The notes below the pieces were generated by a model, which did no database searches, had not been told where the DNA came from, and saw only the letters and a program-made list of their open reading frames with translations. Source: Bacteroidota bacterium (lineage in GTDB: Bacteria > Bacteroidota > Bacteroidia > Chitinophagales > Chitinophagaceae). From it: a stretch of 47,847 nt of DNA. The position numbers were made by a program, and so were the translations under genes. Position 1 is the stretch's first letter; every line of letters begins with the position of its first letter. The stretch covers positions 1 through 47,847 of the forward strand of contig SXWI01000039.1 of assembly GCA_005791465.1 (NCBI GenBank), in the 5' to 3' direction. Positions 16,877-25,068 of the stretch are shown here, in pieces.

Positions 16877-18160
16877 ATGAATTTGCTGGATGAACTGAGC
16901 TGGAGAGGCATGATTCAGGACATCATGCCGGGGACCCGGGAACAATTGGAAAAAGAATTGACAACTGGGTATATAGGGTTTGATCCTACAGCGGATAGTC
17001 TTCATATAGGGAGCCTGCTCCCTATCTTATTGCTGGTTCATTTTCAGAGAGCTGGTCATAAACCCATTGCCTTAATTGGTGGCGCCACCGGAATGGTTGG
17101 CGATCCAAGTGGTAAAAGCGAAGAAAGAAATTTGCTAAATGAGGAAACCCTGCAACGAAACATTTTGGGCGTCAAAGCACAGTTAGAACAATTCCTAAAT
17201 TTTTCTCCCACGCTTCCTAATGCAGCAGAATTGGTCAACAACTACGATTGGTTCAAATCAATTTCATTCATAGATTTCTTGAGAGATACGGGGAAACACA
17301 TTACCGTCAACTATATGATGGCTAAGGATAGTGTAAAAAAAAGAATTGAGGGCGAGACTGGGATTAGTTATACTGAGTTTGCATATCAGCTTATGCAAGC
17401 CTATGATTTTTATTGGCTCTTCCAACAGAAGCAATGCAAACTTCAAATGGGAGGCAGTGACCAGTGGGGCAATATGACAACAGGTACTGAACTAATTCGA
17501 AGAAAATGCGGAGGCGAAGCTTTTGTATTCACAAATCCACTTGTCACCAAGTCGGATGGCGGAAAGTTTGGGAAAACTGAATCTGGAAATATTTGGCTTG
17601 ATCCTGCTAGAACATCCCCCTACCAGTTTTATCAATTTTGGTTGAACGCAAGTGATACTGACGCAACTCGCTGGATTAAGTTATTTACATTCCTCACTCG
17701 CGAAGAAATTGATAGCATAATTGAAACACACCAACAAAATCCCTCAGCAAGAACGCTTCAACGTAAACTTGCTTCGGAAGTAACAAGCTTTGTGCATGGA
17801 CATGCGGAACTAAGCAAAGCAATAGAGACCACTGAAAAACTATTCTCGAACCAACAAGCCCCCATTGAGTCACTGTCCGAAACCGATCTGGGGCAAATTC
17901 AAGGTGTGGTTAAAGTAGAAGTGGATAAAGCCTCGCTAGCTGAGGGAATTGACATTGTCAGCCTGCTGGCCAATACGGGTATTTTTCCTAGTAAAGGAGA
18001 AGCACGAAAAACCATACAAGCTGGTGGCGTGAGTATCAATCGTAAAAAAATTGAATCTGTGGAGCTATTGGTGGACTCATCATTTCTGTTGCATCAGCGA
18101 TATATTTTGATTCAAAAAGGGAAAAAGAACTATTTCCTGATTAGTGTAAAAGCTGCCTGA
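16877..18160 (+). CDS. tyrS: Tyrosyl-tRNA synthetase
   Basis: 427 residues, typical of bacterial TyrRS. The class I core begins with GYIGFDPTADSLHIGSLLPI (HIGH-type site) and GGATGMVGDPSGKSEERNLL. The tyrosine pocket follows (YTEFAYQLMQAYDFYWL, GGSDQWGNMTTG), then the KMSKS-type loop KFGKTESGNIWLD. The C-terminal S4 RNA-binding domain is near residues 365-425 (FPSKGEARKTIQAGGVSINRKKI). It charges tRNA-Tyr, whose gene is at 7837-7919. It is divergent from the porU2-like gene. Confidence 0.98.
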   Translation: MNLLDELSWRGMIQDIMPGTREQLEKELTTGYIGFDPTADSLHIGSLLPILLLVHFQRAGHKPIALIGGATGMVGDPSGKSEERNLLNEETLQRNILGVKAQLEQFLNFSPTLPNAAELVNNYDWFKSISFIDFLRDTGKHITVNYMMAKDSVKKRIEGETGISYTEFAYQLMQAYDFYWLFQQKQCKLQMGGSDQWGNMTTGTELIRRKCGGEAFVFTNPLVTKSDGGKFGKTESGNIWLDPARTSPYQFYQFWLNASDTDATRWIKLFTFLTREEIDSIIETHQQNPSARTLQRKLASEVTSFVHGHAELSKAIETTEKLFSNQQAPIESLSETDLGQIQGVVKVEVDKASLAEGIDIVSLLANTGIFPSKGEARKTIQAGGVSINRKKIESVELLVDSSFLLHQRYILIQKGKKNYFLISVKAA

Positions 18161-18174
18161 AATTTCAAAATCCA

Positions 18175-18206
18175 TTTGGGGCAAAAGCATAACTGCCCTA
18201 TTTTTG
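18175..18206 (+). promoter_or_regulatory. Predicted promoter of tRNA-Gln
   Basis: TTTG (18175-18178), 20 nt, then TATTTTTG (18199-18206): both elements match the Bacteroidota consensus. It lies 23 nt upstream of the tRNA. Confidence 0.75.
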
Positions 18207-18228
18207 CACTCCCGTTTACGGATTGGAT

Positions 18229-18299
18229 TGACCCATGGTGTAACGGTAGCACTACAGATTTTGGTTCTGTCTGTTAAGGTTCGAATCCTTATGGGTCAA
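18229..18299 (+). tRNA. tRNA-Gln (TTG anticodon)
   Basis: Acceptor TGACCCA/TGGGTCA, D-arm GTGT/GCAC, anticodon arm ACAGA-TTTTGGT-TCTGT with TTG at 34-36, T-arm AAGGT-TCGAATC-type, discriminator A. The last 16 nt are duplicated 170 bp downstream together with the terminator. Confidence 0.93.
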
Positions 18300-18357
18300 C
18301 AGTAAACCCTGGCACAGTTGCCAGGGTTTTTTCTTTGAGAGGCGTGCAAAGCTTGCT
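18284..18357 (+). repeat. 74-bp direct repeat, copy 1 (tRNA-Gln 3' end + terminator)
   Basis: The copy covers the T-arm and acceptor 3' strand of tRNA-Gln, the terminator and about 25 bp beyond. It is identical over all 74 positions to 18454-18527. Confidence 0.97.
18304..18332 (+). terminator. Terminator of tRNA-Gln
   Basis: An 11-bp perfect stem AAACCCTGGCA / TGCCAGGGTTT with a 4-nt loop and a T-run. A second identical copy lies at 18474-18502. Confidence 0.9.
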
Positions 18358-18453
18358 TTGCAAAGCTTCGAAAAGAAAAAATAAGGCCCGCGAAGCGGGC
18401 AAGGGTTTAGTGTTGAACCTACCCCGGATCACTGAGCTCCGCAGGAGCGAAGT
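18358..18453. other. 96-bp spacer between the duplicated tRNA-Gln 3' ends
   Basis: The spacer has no ORF. It holds a GC hairpin GCCCGC-GAA-GCGGGC (18386-18400) and a second one, GCTCC-GCA-GGAGC (near 18436-18448). Its start (TTGCAAAGCTTCG) partly mirrors the end of repeat copy 1 (GCAAAGCTTGC). Too small to encode an element; it may be a remnant. Confidence 0.5.
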
Positions 18454-18527
18454 AATCCTTATGGGTCAACAGTAAACCCTGGCACAGTTGCCAGGGTTTT
18501 TTCTTTGAGAGGCGTGCAAAGCTTGCT
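18454..18527 (+). repeat. 74-bp direct repeat, copy 2
   Basis: Identical to 18284-18357. It carries a truncated tRNA-Gln 3' end (16 nt) and a full second terminator. Its last two bases overlap the stop codon of rmlD, so the duplication directly abuts the polysaccharide genes. Confidence 0.97.
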
Positions 18528-19404
18528 AGTATCCCAACTCATGCATACACTGACCCAGACTATCCTTCCAATCTCTTATGGTTACCCCATATGTGGTCAC
18601 AATTTTAGAAGTATCCAGTACTGACCAAGCAGGTCTTTTGGCTGGAGTGGGATACTCAGCAGTTGCGATCCCATTAATAGGAGTGGATATTCCAGCAAGC
18701 TTTCCTATCTCATTGGCAAATTGAAGCCAGCTAATTACGCCACTATTAGAATAATTGTATATCCCTGATATCCAATTATTTGATGATGCTATTTGAAGTA
18801 TTGCATCAGCTAGATCGGCTGCATAGGTGGGAGATCCCAATTGATCCTGAACCACGCTGATCAACGGCTTATCCTGTAACAAACGAATAATAGTCTTTAC
18901 AAAGTTTTTCCCAAAAGAAGAGTATACCCAGGAGGTACGAATAATAATAGTATTGGGATTAGCTAACAGTGCTTGCCGCTCCCCTTCCAGCTTTGTTTGC
19001 CCATATACACTCTGCGGAGCTGTAGGGTCGTCTTCTTTATAGGGCAGCTTAGCATTCCCATCAAAAACATAATCAGTTGAAACGTGAATAAACCGGCAAT
19101 GATTGGCTGTACAAACTGCAGCAAGAACACCAACCGCCTCAGCATTGATCTGATAGGCCAAGTCCGGCTCTTGTTCGGCCTTGTCGACTGCCGTATAAGC
19201 TGCACAATTGATCAAAACAGATGGGTTACACCCTTTGAGAAAATTACGCACTAATTCAAAATGATGAATAGGCAAATCTTCTCGAGACAAAAAAAGAAAC
19301 TTGTAGGCAGACCATTTTGTTTCAAGCCGCTGCAATTCCTTTCCTAATTGCCCATTAGCCCCGGTTACTAATACAAGCGGTCTGTTATCATTTAACTCCT
19401 TCAC
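18526..19404 (-). CDS. rmlD: dTDP-4-dehydrorhamnose reductase
   Basis: 292 residues. Extended SDR fold: NAD(P)-binding VLVTGANGQLGKELQ near residues 11-25, INCAAYTAVDKAE, VSTDYVFDG, catalytic YxxxK in SVYGQTKLEGE, and the substrate region LGSPTYAADLADAI. It makes dTDP-L-rhamnose, the last step of the rml pathway, for surface polysaccharide. It overlaps rmlC by 4 nt, so the two are translationally coupled. Its stop codon lies at the edge of repeat copy 2; the length is normal, so the 3' end is not obviously truncated. rmlA and rmlB are not in the window. Confidence 0.95.
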   Translation of the reverse strand: MKELNDNRPLVLVTGANGQLGKELQRLETKWSAYKFLFLSREDLPIHHFELVRNFLKGCNPSVLINCAAYTAVDKAEQEPDLAYQINAEAVGVLAAVCTANHCRFIHVSTDYVFDGNAKLPYKEDDPTAPQSVYGQTKLEGERQALLANPNTIIIRTSWVYSSFGKNFVKTIIRLLQDKPLISVVQDQLGSPTYAADLADAILQIASSNNWISGIYNYSNSGVISWLQFANEIGKLAGISTPINGIATAEYPTPAKRPAWSVLDTSKIVTTYGVTIRDWKDSLGQCMHELGY

Positions 19405-19964
19405 GCTTCTTGAAAATAAAAAGGTGAATCAAAATCTCGGAGAAAAGGAAGGACTTGATCCTTATCAGAAACAATCTCTTTTCCAGCCTGAATTTTCCAA
19501 TCAATTTTGAGATCAGGATCTGCAAATAAAATACCCTGCTCGCTGGGTTTGTGATACAGCGCGTCACACTTATATAAAACTTCTGCCTGATCGCTCAGTA
19601 CTGAGAATCCATGGGCAAATCCCCGAGGGACCAATAACTGCTTTTTATTTTCACTACTCAACTCAATGGTTAACACCTGACCATAAGTTGGAGAGCCTTT
19701 TCTGATATCAACTATTGCATCCAAAATACTGCCTCTTAATACGCGAATAAGTTTTGTTTGTGCGTTAGGTGGAGTTTGAAAGTGAAGACCACGTATCACT
19801 CCATAACCAGAGGAGGATTGATTGTCTTGCACCCATCGAAACTCAAGACCCTGTTCTTTGAATGTGTGTTCGTTATAAGATTCAAAGAAATAACCCCGGC
19901 TATCCCCATGCACTTGCGGTTCAAAGACGAGTAAACCCGGAAATTTAGTAGTAGTAAATGGCAT
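19401..19964 (-). CDS. rmlC: dTDP-4-dehydrorhamnose 3,5-epimerase
   Basis: 187 residues, a cupin-fold epimerase. Motifs: PQVHGDSRGYFFESYN, the catalytic His in VIRGLHFQ (near residue 62), DAIVDIRKGSPTYG, PRGFAHGFSVLSD, and Tyr/Asp positions in YKCDALYHKPSEQG. It converts dTDP-4-keto-6-deoxyglucose to the L-lyxo isomer used by RmlD, its 4-nt overlapping neighbour. It is 1 nt downstream of the nucleotide-sugar dehydrogenase gene, hence one transcript. Confidence 0.96.
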   Translation of the reverse strand: MPFTTTKFPGLLVFEPQVHGDSRGYFFESYNEHTFKEQGLEFRWVQDNQSSSGYGVIRGLHFQTPPNAQTKLIRVLRGSILDAIVDIRKGSPTYGQVLTIELSSENKKQLLVPRGFAHGFSVLSDQAEVLYKCDALYHKPSEQGILFADPDLKIDWKIQAGKEIVSDKDQVLPFLRDFDSPFYFQEA

Positions 19965-19965
19965 A

Positions 19966-21267
19966 TTAAATAGTCCAATATTTTCGATTACGAATTACAT
20001 CTTTAAATGCTCCTGTCAAATCTATGATTAAAGAAGTTGAGAAGGTGCAATCACAAAAATAGCTTTCTCCTAGCTCTTTATAAACAGTATGGTTTACGGC
20101 TATCACCACTACATGATAAGAACCATTAGGCTGATCAGTTAACAATACTCCGGAAGCATGCTCCAGATGTTTTGCGTCAACTAGTGGATCAATAATATCT
20201 ACTTCAATATTTTCCTTAATCAACAATTTAGCAAGTTCCACAGGCTTTGAATTCCGAACATCCCTGACGTTGGGCTTGAAGCTGGCTCCCACTATCAAAA
20301 CACGTTTTTTGCTTACTCCTTCCGCCTTGGACTGCAAATGTTGAATCACTTGAGATGCCACGCGGTCTACCATTCCTTCATTTACCCGTCTTGCTTCTTC
20401 TACAATAAAAGCCTTGCCCCCAATTTTGTTTATTGAATTAAGCAGATAATAAGGATCAACACTGATGCAATGCCCTCCGGCTAATCCTGGTCGAAAAGGA
20501 AGAAAGTTCCATTTAGTTGCAGCAGCTTCCCAAACATGTCCTGGATGTATACCCAATTTTTCGTACACAGCAGACAGCTCATTAAGTAACGCTATATTCA
20601 CATCCCGCTGAATGTTCTCTGTCAATTTTGCGGCCTCAGCAACACGAATTCCCTCACAGGGATGTACCCCCGCCTCTGTGACATGTTGATAAAGCTGTGT
20701 CAAAAAATCTAGTGTATCAAGATCAGTAGCAGCTACCAATTTTACCACTGCACCAATATGATGAACTGTATCGCCTGGATTAATACGTTCCGGAGAGTAT
20801 CCCATCGCAAAATCCTCTCCCAACTTGAGTCCTGAAATTTTTTCCAATATTGGAGCACAAAACTCCTCGGTACAGCCCGGATAAACTGTCGACTCAACAA
20901 CCACACAATCGCCAGGTTTTAAAAATTTACCAACCTGCTCAACTGCTTCTTTTAAATAACTTAAATCTGGCTCTTTTCGTTGATCAACAGGCGTAGGAAC
21001 AGCAATAATAAAAACGTTGGCATTCGCCAACAAAGATGAATCGCTGGTAAATAGCGATGATAAGTTTAAAGATCCAGACAATGCAAGTTCCTGATTTGAA
21101 TCAATCCCTTGCTGCAATTGACCAATTCGTATTAAATCACTATCATACCCTATAACACTAAAGTGTTCAGCTAAGCGTAATGCAAGCGGCAACCCTGTAT
21201 AACCCAAACCGATTACTGCGATGGAATCCAGTTTTTCAAGCAATCGGTTTAGCTGTTTTGTGTCCAT
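19966..21267 (-). CDS. Nucleotide-sugar (UDP-HexNAc-type) 6-dehydrogenase
   Basis: 433 residues, UDP-Glc/GDP-Man dehydrogenase family. NAD-binding IAVIGLGYTGLPLALRLAEHF is near residue 17, followed by AVPTPVDQRKEPDLSYL and VVESTVYPGCTEEF. The central helix has EAAKLTENIQRDVNIALLNELS, and the catalytic Cys is in GLAGGHCISVDPYYL (near residue 263). The sequence resembles TviB/WbpA-like UDP-GlcNAc or UDP-GalNAc dehydrogenases more than UDP-glucose dehydrogenase. The product, a hexosaminuronic acid donor, would feed an envelope polysaccharide. Its neighbour is a PLP sugar aminotransferase, a common partner. Exact substrate not determinable by eye. Confidence 0.88.
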   Translation of the reverse strand: MDTKQLNRLLEKLDSIAVIGLGYTGLPLALRLAEHFSVIGYDSDLIRIGQLQQGIDSNQELALSGSLNLSSLFTSDSSLLANANVFIIAVPTPVDQRKEPDLSYLKEAVEQVGKFLKPGDCVVVESTVYPGCTEEFCAPILEKISGLKLGEDFAMGYSPERINPGDTVHHIGAVVKLVAATDLDTLDFLTQLYQHVTEAGVHPCEGIRVAEAAKLTENIQRDVNIALLNELSAVYEKLGIHPGHVWEAAATKWNFLPFRPGLAGGHCISVDPYYLLNSINKIGGKAFIVEEARRVNEGMVDRVASQVIQHLQSKAEGVSKKRVLIVGASFKPNVRDVRNSKPVELAKLLIKENIEVDIIDPLVDAKHLEHASGVLLTDQPNGSYHVVVIAVNHTVYKELGESYFCDCTFSTSLIIDLTGAFKDVIRNRKYWTI

Positions 21268-21276
21268 AGCATCGAG

Positions 21277-22404
21277 TTACCCAACAAAATCAAGAACTGC
21301 TTTGGTGATAGCAGAAAGTTGCTCCTGATCTAGTTCTGTATGAATGGGAAGAGAAACTACCCGCTCCGTTAGCCAATCAGTAACAGGAAGAACCGGAAGT
21401 GTGTTTCCGGAGAGACCAAACATTTTTTGCCGATGTCCGGGCACAGGGTAATAAATCATCGAAGGGATTTTGCGCTCATTCAGATAAGCAACCAACTGAT
21501 CACGGTTTTTCCCTTCAAGAAGCAATGTATATTGATGAAATACATGTTTCGAATAAGGCGCTCTGTAAGGAGTCGTCAACGACGCAGCATCTGCAAAAGC
21601 CTGATCATAAAAATCAGCAGCAGTCTGACGAGCCAGATTATACGCATCGAGATGCTTCAATTTAATGGACAAGATTGCAGCTTGTACAGCATCTAATCGA
21701 CTATTACATCCCACTACATCATGGTAATAGCGTTTACTTTGCCCATGATTAGCAATCATACTAATTCGACTTGCTAATGCGTCATCGTTAGTAAAAATTG
21801 CACCCCCATCACCAAATGCTCCTAAGTTTTTAGAAGGATAGAAAGAAGTGCAGCCGATATGTCCCATGGTGCCGGTCATCTGTTGCGTGCCATCACTAAA
21901 AAGGTAACGACCTCCTATGGCTTGCGCATTATCCTCGATGACATATAAATTGAATTCTCTTGCAATCGATAGGATTTCTTCCATAGGAGCCGCTTGACCG
22001 TATAAATGTACCGGTACAATGGCCTTAGTACGAGGAGTGATAGCGCTGCGTAAAGATGCAGGATCCATACAAAATGTACGCCTGTCAACTTCGACAAAAA
22101 CTGGCTTTAATCGTAATAAGCTAATCACCTCTGTTGTTGCGATATATGTGAAGGAAGGAGTAATCACTTCATCGCCTGGCTGTAGATCAAGCGCCATCAT
22201 TGCAATTTGCAAAGCATCGGTGCCATTAGCGCAGGGAATTACATGCTTGACATCTAAGTAACCTGCTAATGATTTTGAAAAAGAGGAGACAGCTGGCCCA
22301 TTAATAAAGGCACTGCTCTCCATCACTTGTAATACAGCATCATCAACTTCCTGCTTAATTTTAAGATACTGCGTCTTCGTATCCACCATTTGAATGGGTC
22401 GCAT
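21277..22404 (-). CDS. DegT/DnrJ/EryC1/StrS family sugar aminotransferase
   Basis: 375 residues from the ATG at 22404; an upstream in-frame TTG is disfavoured because a promoter -7 element sits just beyond it. PLP-dependent fold: ALQIAMMALDLQPGDEVITPSFTYIATTEVI, VPVHLYGQAAPMEEI, IEDNAQAIG, and the PLP-lysine in SFYPSKNLGAFGDGGAIFTNDD (near residue 185). It transaminates a keto nucleotide sugar. Next to the UDP-HexNAc dehydrogenase, a WbpE-like role (UDP-3-keto-HexNAcA to the 3-amino sugar) is plausible, but the oxidase and acetyltransferase of that route are not in the window. Confidence 0.9.
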   Translation of the reverse strand: MRPIQMVDTKTQYLKIKQEVDDAVLQVMESSAFINGPAVSSFSKSLAGYLDVKHVIPCANGTDALQIAMMALDLQPGDEVITPSFTYIATTEVISLLRLKPVFVEVDRRTFCMDPASLRSAITPRTKAIVPVHLYGQAAPMEEILSIAREFNLYVIEDNAQAIGGRYLFSDGTQQMTGTMGHIGCTSFYPSKNLGAFGDGGAIFTNDDALASRISMIANHGQSKRYYHDVVGCNSRLDAVQAAILSIKLKHLDAYNLARQTAADFYDQAFADAASLTTPYRAPYSKHVFHQYTLLLEGKNRDQLVAYLNERKIPSMIYYPVPGHRQKMFGLSGNTLPVLPVTDWLTERVVSLPIHTELDQEQLSAITKAVLDFVG

Positions 22405-22426
22405 AGCTTGATTAATCAATGAGCGA

Positions 22427-22434
22427 CAAAAGTA
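22427..22434 (-). promoter_or_regulatory. Predicted -7 element for the sugar gene cluster
   Basis: TACTTTTG on minus, 23 nt before the aminotransferase ATG. It drives aminotransferase-dehydrogenase-rmlC-rmlD as one unit. No clear -33 element. Confidence 0.45.
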
Positions 22435-22458
22435 ACGAAATGGATACAGTTCCGTTGA

Positions 22459-23760
22459 ATGGAACTAACTTTGCAAAAGGAAAAATTGACCAACTTGTAC
22501 CTAGTCTTCTATCATATTTTTCTGCTTTTTTTCAAGGTCAGCCTTTGGGTGGCAGCCCCCTTTCATGCCAAGGCAAGATCCTGGGTGATGGGACGAGTAG
22601 GAATTTTCAAAAGACTGCGCGCACAAATCAGCCCTCATGATCGAGTGATATGGATGCATGTTGCTTCATTAGGTGAATTTGAACAAGGCAGACCGTTGAT
22701 TGAAAGAATAAGAAAAGAATATCCGAAGCATAAAATTTTACTTACTTTTTTTTCACCTTCTGGCTATGAAATACGTAAGAACTATTCCGGGGCAGATTGG
22801 GTTTTTTATTTACCACTGGATGGACCAAAAACTGCAAAACGATTTTTAGATATCACCCACCCTGAACTTGTTCTTTTTGTAAAATATGAGTTCTGGTTTT
22901 TTTACTTGAAGAAAATAAGCTATCGAAAAATTCCGCTTCTTCTTGTTTCAGCCATATTCAGAAAAGAGATGTCATTTTTTCGATGGTATGGAGAGATCTC
23001 TCGAAAAATGGCAGCACGATTTGATCACTTATTTGTGCAGGATCCAGATTCATTGGCTCTACTCGAAAAGATTGGACTAGGTCCGATAAGCTCGGTTTCC
23101 GGAGATACCCGATTTGATCGTGTTGCCGAAATAGCTTCCGCCCCTTCAAGTATTGATGCAGTAGAACAGTTCAAGGGCAGCAACCCCCTATTAGTTGCTG
23201 GTAGCACGTGGCCAGGGGATGAAGAAGTAATCGCACGTGCAATAGAGAATCCAGCACTTGCTGACCTGAAAATAATTATTGCCCCGCATGAAGTAAGTAG
23301 TAGTCGTCTGCGAGAATTACAAGTAATTTTTCCTGAGTCTGAACTTTTATCCACTTTCCAAATCACTGGAAATTCGAATGCTAAGATTCTACTGATAGAC
23401 TCGATCGGCTTACTTTCTACATTATATCGATATGCAACCTTTGCCTACGTGGGTGGAGGTTTTAAACAACCCGGCATCCATAACACATTGGAAGCAGCCG
23501 TGTATGGCGTACCCGTATTTTTTGGGCCTCATCACCAACGATTTTTAGAAGCCTTAGCGTTATTAAGTCAGGGTGGAGCCCTAGCACTGGAGGAAGGAAA
23601 TGACCCTGGCAAAACTCTTGGAATTCACTTCGAGTCACTACTATCAAATAAAATCAAATTAGCTCAGATGGGTGCGGCAGCTCGAGAGTATGTACATACA
23701 AAACAGGGAGCAACAGATACTATACTAGATTTTATCAGAAAAAAATGGAGATTCAATTAA
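22459..23760 (+). CDS. waaA: 3-deoxy-D-manno-octulosonic acid transferase (Kdo transferase, GT30)
   Basis: 433 residues from the ATG at 22459. A -7 element (TAACTTTG, 22466-22473) falls inside the first codons, so the real start may be a downstream TTG (22486, with AAAGGA before it). An N-terminal hydrophobic anchor (YLVFYHIFLLFFKVSLWVA) is followed by the GT30 N-domain: VIWMHVASLGEFEQGRPLIE with the catalytic Glu, KILLTFFSPSGYE and ELVLFVKYEFWFF. The C-domain has VAGSTWPGDEEVI and FAYVGGGFKQPGIHNTLEAAVYGVPVFFGP. It transfers Kdo to lipid A precursor at the inner membrane, confirming an LPS-type outer membrane. Confidence 0.93.
   Translation: MELTLQKEKLTNLYLVFYHIFLLFFKVSLWVAAPFHAKARSWVMGRVGIFKRLRAQISPHDRVIWMHVASLGEFEQGRPLIERIRKEYPKHKILLTFFSPSGYEIRKNYSGADWVFYLPLDGPKTAKRFLDITHPELVLFVKYEFWFFYLKKISYRKIPLLLVSAIFRKEMSFFRWYGEISRKMAARFDHLFVQDPDSLALLEKIGLGPISSVSGDTRFDRVAEIASAPSSIDAVEQFKGSNPLLVAGSTWPGDEEVIARAIENPALADLKIIIAPHEVSSSRLRELQVIFPESELLSTFQITGNSNAKILLIDSIGLLSTLYRYATFAYVGGGFKQPGIHNTLEAAVYGVPVFFGPHHQRFLEALALLSQGGALALEEGNDPGKTLGIHFESLLSNKIKLAQMGAAAREYVHTKQGATDTILDFIRKKWRFN
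22466..22473 (+). promoter_or_regulatory. Predicted -7 element of waaA
   Basis: TAACTTTG matches the -7 consensus exactly but overlaps the most upstream possible waaA start. It questions that start. The -33 element is weak. Confidence 0.4.
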
Positions 23761-23796
23761 AGACACAGTACCTTTCGCAATAATTTTACGTGCAAG

Positions 23797-24363
23797 ATGT
23801 TTATAGAACCGAACAATAGCGGAGAAAGAAGAGGGAGCATTGAAGTAATCTGCGGATCAATGTTCAGTGGAAAAACGGAAGAACTAATCCGACGCCTCAA
23901 ACGTGTTCAGATCGCTAACCAACGAATTGCTGTATTCAAACCCAAAATCGATAATCGGTATTCTCAAGAAAAGATTGTATCACACGACACAAATTTTTTT
24001 AACGCCGTCCCCGTACAATTTGCCAAAGAGATTTTCGATAAACTAGAGGATGCAGAAGTAGTGGGAATTGACGAAGCACAGTTTTTTGATTCAGAAATTG
24101 CCGACTGCTGCGATTTATTAGCATTCAAAGGAATTCGCGTGATTGTGGCCGGGTTAGACATGGATTACCTAGGGAAACCATTTGGACCAATGCCGCTCAT
24201 ATTGGCAAAAGCTGACTATGTTACAAAATTGCATGCGATTTGTCAACAGTGTGGCAGCATTGCTAATTACTCCTATCGAAAAGTGACGAATGAAGAACAA
24301 GTAATGCTTGGCGCAACTGATTCTTACGAACCCCGCTGCAGAAAATGCTACCAACAATCTTGA
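23797..24363 (+). CDS. tdk: Thymidine kinase (type II)
   Basis: 188 residues. P-loop GSMFSGKTEELIRRLKRVQ near residues 21-39, Walker-B-like VVGIDEAQFFD with the catalytic Glu, the substrate lasso around KLHAICQQCGSIANYSYR, and zinc cysteines in CQQC and CRKCYQ. It phosphorylates thymidine in pyrimidine salvage. It lies 36 nt after waaA and 4 nt before ccmB, probably in one transcript. Confidence 0.96.
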   Translation: MFIEPNNSGERRGSIEVICGSMFSGKTEELIRRLKRVQIANQRIAVFKPKIDNRYSQEKIVSHDTNFFNAVPVQFAKEIFDKLEDAEVVGIDEAQFFDSEIADCCDLLAFKGIRVIVAGLDMDYLGKPFGPMPLILAKADYVTKLHAICQQCGSIANYSYRKVTNEEQVMLGATDSYEPRCRKCYQQS

Positions 24364-24367
24364 TGTT

Positions 24368-25015
24368 ATGCACAAGATTATTTCTCTGTTAAAAAAAGAT
24401 ATGCTGCTTGAGCTTCGACAGCAGTATAGCTTTTATGGCTTATTGCTGTATGGAGCCTCCACCCTCTTTCTTCTTTTCATGGCGCTGGAATCACCCGAGG
24501 CAAATGTGTGGAATGGGTTATTTTGGATTACACAACTCTTTATCTGTATCAATGCTGTCGCAAAAGCTTTTCTCCAAGAAAGCAAAGGACGCATGCTATA
24601 TTATTACACGCTTCATCACCCTACTAGTTTCATTCTTGCAAAACTTCTCTACAACGGGATATTAATGCTGGTGATGAGTGGAATCAGTCTTCTTTTTTTC
24701 ATCTTGCTGATGGGAAATCCGGTTGACAAAATGGGTGCTTTTCTTGGACTAGTTTTTTTAGGAGGCTTTAGTCTAAGTCTGGTATTTGGGTTCCTGGCTG
24801 CCATCGCAGCCCGTGCTCAACAAAATGCAGCTGTAATGGCTATTTTAGGGTTCCCCGTAATTATCCCGCAAGTTGTGCTATTGATGCGCCTCTCAGCAAC
24901 TGCTTTTTCCCCTTTATTAGAAGTTCCCTTATCAACGGTTTTATTACTATTAGCGCTGGATGCACTTGTAATTCTGCTTGCTGTTATTTTATTTCCATTT
25001 TTGTGGAAAGACTAA
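24368..25015 (+). CDS. ccmB: Heme exporter/cytochrome c maturation protein CcmB
   Basis: 215 residues from the ATG at 24368; an upstream in-frame start lies inside tdk and is rejected. MHKIISLLKKDMLLELRQQYSF is the CcmB-type cytoplasmic start. About six hydrophobic helices follow, including YGLLLYGASTLFLLFMAL, VMAILGFPVIIPQVVLLM and the last, TVLLLLALDALVILLAVILF. CcmB is the membrane part of the CcmAB ABC transporter of system I. CcmC follows 53 nt later; ccmA is not adjacent. Confidence 0.88.
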   Translation: MHKIISLLKKDMLLELRQQYSFYGLLLYGASTLFLLFMALESPEANVWNGLFWITQLFICINAVAKAFLQESKGRMLYYYTLHHPTSFILAKLLYNGILMLVMSGISLLFFILLMGNPVDKMGAFLGLVFLGGFSLSLVFGFLAAIAARAQQNAAVMAILGFPVIIPQVVLLMRLSATAFSPLLEVPLSTVLLLLALDALVILLAVILFPFLWKD

Positions 25016-25048
25016 GGAATGCACTCTTCCCTTTTGATTCTATCTCCC

Positions 25049-25056
25049 TAATTTTG
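25049..25056 (+). promoter_or_regulatory. Possible internal -7 element before ccmC
   Basis: TAATTTTG, 12 nt upstream of the ccmC ATG, in the 53-nt ccmB-ccmC gap. It is followed by AAAGGA, a weak SD. No -33 at the right distance. Confidence 0.35.
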
Positions 25057-25068
25057 CAAAGGAAATTC

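Noticed and set aside
18386-18400. REP-type element at the GC hairpin
   Set aside because: Only one copy is seen in the window, so a repetitive family cannot be claimed.
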